Positions 5,257-5,603 of a stretch of 5,603 nucleotides of DNA are shown one piece after another (the first letter of the stretch is position 1; the number at the start of each line of letters is the position of its first letter). A program made the translations under genes and the position numbers. The notes below the pieces were generated by a model. It did not search any database. It was not told where the DNA came from and was given only the letters and a program-made list of their open reading frames with translations. The DNA comes from an uncultured Clostridia bacterium. GTDB taxonomy: Bacteria > Bacillota > Clostridia > TANB77 > CAG-508. The stretch covers positions 1 to 5,603 of the forward strand of contig CAQDYY010000018.1 of NCBI GenBank assembly GCA_948777935.1, written 5' to 3'.

Positions 5257-5603
5257 TTATTTATTTACTTTTTTTATTTTGATGTAGTTGTATGTTAATA
5301 TAATTCCTGAACCTGAAAGTGCTACTACTGCCATCATTAATACTACTATCGTTTCTCCTGTTTTTGGCAAATTACCTATGTAATCATTTGGTCTATCTGG
5401 TTTTACTGGATTTACTGGTACATTTGGTGATGTTGGTTCGTTTGGTTTATCAGGATTTGTTGGCTTATCTGAATCCACTGGTGGTTTGTTTGGACCATCT
5501 GGATCTACTGGTGGTTTATTTGGATCATCTGGATCTACTGGTGGTTTATTTGGATCATCTGGGTCTACTGGTGGTTTGTTTGGATCATCTGGATCTACTG
5601 GTG
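5257..5603 (-). CDS. LPXTG surface protein, C-terminal part (5' end beyond the window)
   Basis: This is the C-terminal end of a cell-wall protein anchored by sortase. The frame is open from the right edge to TAA at 5257; GTG at 5478 is an internal valine codon, not a start. Reading inward, four tandem units of 10 residues (PVDPDDPNKP) are followed by a degenerate unit and a proline-, lysine- and asparagine-rich spacer. The sorting signal LPKTGE (5353-5370) comes next, then a hydrophobic segment of about 20 residues (VVLMMAVVALSGSGIIL) and a positive tail (KIKKVNK). In this family the membrane enzyme sortase cleaves between T and G and attaches the protein to peptidoglycan. The Pro-rich repeats probably act as a wall-spanning stalk for a functional domain outside the window. 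What that domain does, such as adhesion or an enzyme activity, cannot be told from here. A terminator follows the stop at once. Confidence 0.9.
   Translation of the reverse strand, partial: PVDPDDPNKPPVDPDDPNKPPVDPDDPNKPPVDPDGPNKPPVDSDKPTNPDKPNEPTSPNVPVNPVKPDRPNDYIGNLPKTGETIVVLMMAVVALSGSGIILTYNYIKIKKVNK
5482..5601 (-). repeat. Four tandem 30-bp units encoding PVDPDDPNKP
   Basis: Four direct repeats at 5572-5601, 5542-5571, 5512-5541 and 5482-5511 encode the same 10 residues. They differ only by silent changes (GAT/GAC, AAC/AAT) and one GAT to GGT change in the last unit (D to G). A degenerate partial unit (PVDSDKP) follows at 5461-5481. The near-identity at the DNA level points to recent expansion or homogenisation. 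The array reaches the right edge and probably continues. Confidence 0.9.

Noticed and set aside
5257..5478. A complete 73-residue LPXTG protein starting at 5478
   Set aside because: The first codon is GTG, an internal valine of the repeat, and the frame stays open to the window edge with the same repeats.
5482..5603. CRISPR array
   Set aside because: The 30-bp repeats are directly adjacent without spacers, are in frame and encode a Pro/Asp-rich stalk.

Overview
The window is strongly AT-rich and reads like a low-GC, spore-forming member of the Firmicutes, probably an uncultured clostridial relative. Three things support this: a recognisable spoIIR sporulation gene, A-rich coding strands with AGGAGG-type ribosome binding sites, and a sortase-anchored (LPKTGE) surface protein. 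No tRNA, rRNA, CRISPR array or transposase gene is visible.

Layout from left to right. Positions 1-372 hold no complete gene. This stretch carries a strong terminator for the gene to its right and a set of leftward expression signals pointing out of the window. Positions 373-2097 (minus) encode a phosphoglucomutase/phosphomannomutase. Positions 2134-2282 are a 149-bp palindromic, MITE-like repeat. Positions 2281-3529 (minus) are a UDPGP-family nucleotide-sugar pyrophosphorylase, intact in sequence except for one frame disruption at about 3199 inside or next to its nucleotide-binding loop. Positions 3651-4169 (minus) encode an unrecognised 172-residue protein with its own good promoter. Divergent from it, 4395-5060 (plus) is spoIIR. 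Positions 5061-5256 are a hairpin-dense convergent intergenic region. From 5257 to the right edge (minus) is the C-terminal end of an LPXTG surface protein with near-identical 30-bp repeats.

The pyrophosphorylase and the mutase make a logical pair. The mutase converts a hexose-6-phosphate to the 1-phosphate, and the pyrophosphorylase joins the 1-phosphate to UTP to give a UDP-sugar for envelope polymers. They share direction, one upstream promoter (3574-3601) and one downstream terminator (288-341), so they probably form a leftward unit, now separated by the repeat element.

The observations most worth a second look are the frameshift in the pyrophosphorylase, the palindromic repeat whose tip overlaps that gene's stop codon, and three Spo0A-box-like TGNCGAA sites that are all intergenic and all in the same orientation. 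Others are the leftward promoter and ribosome binding site at the left edge with no normal start codon, and the run of four hairpins after spoIIR. I see no clear sign of a wholly new multi-gene system. The unrecognised gene beside spoIIR is the best candidate for an undescribed function.
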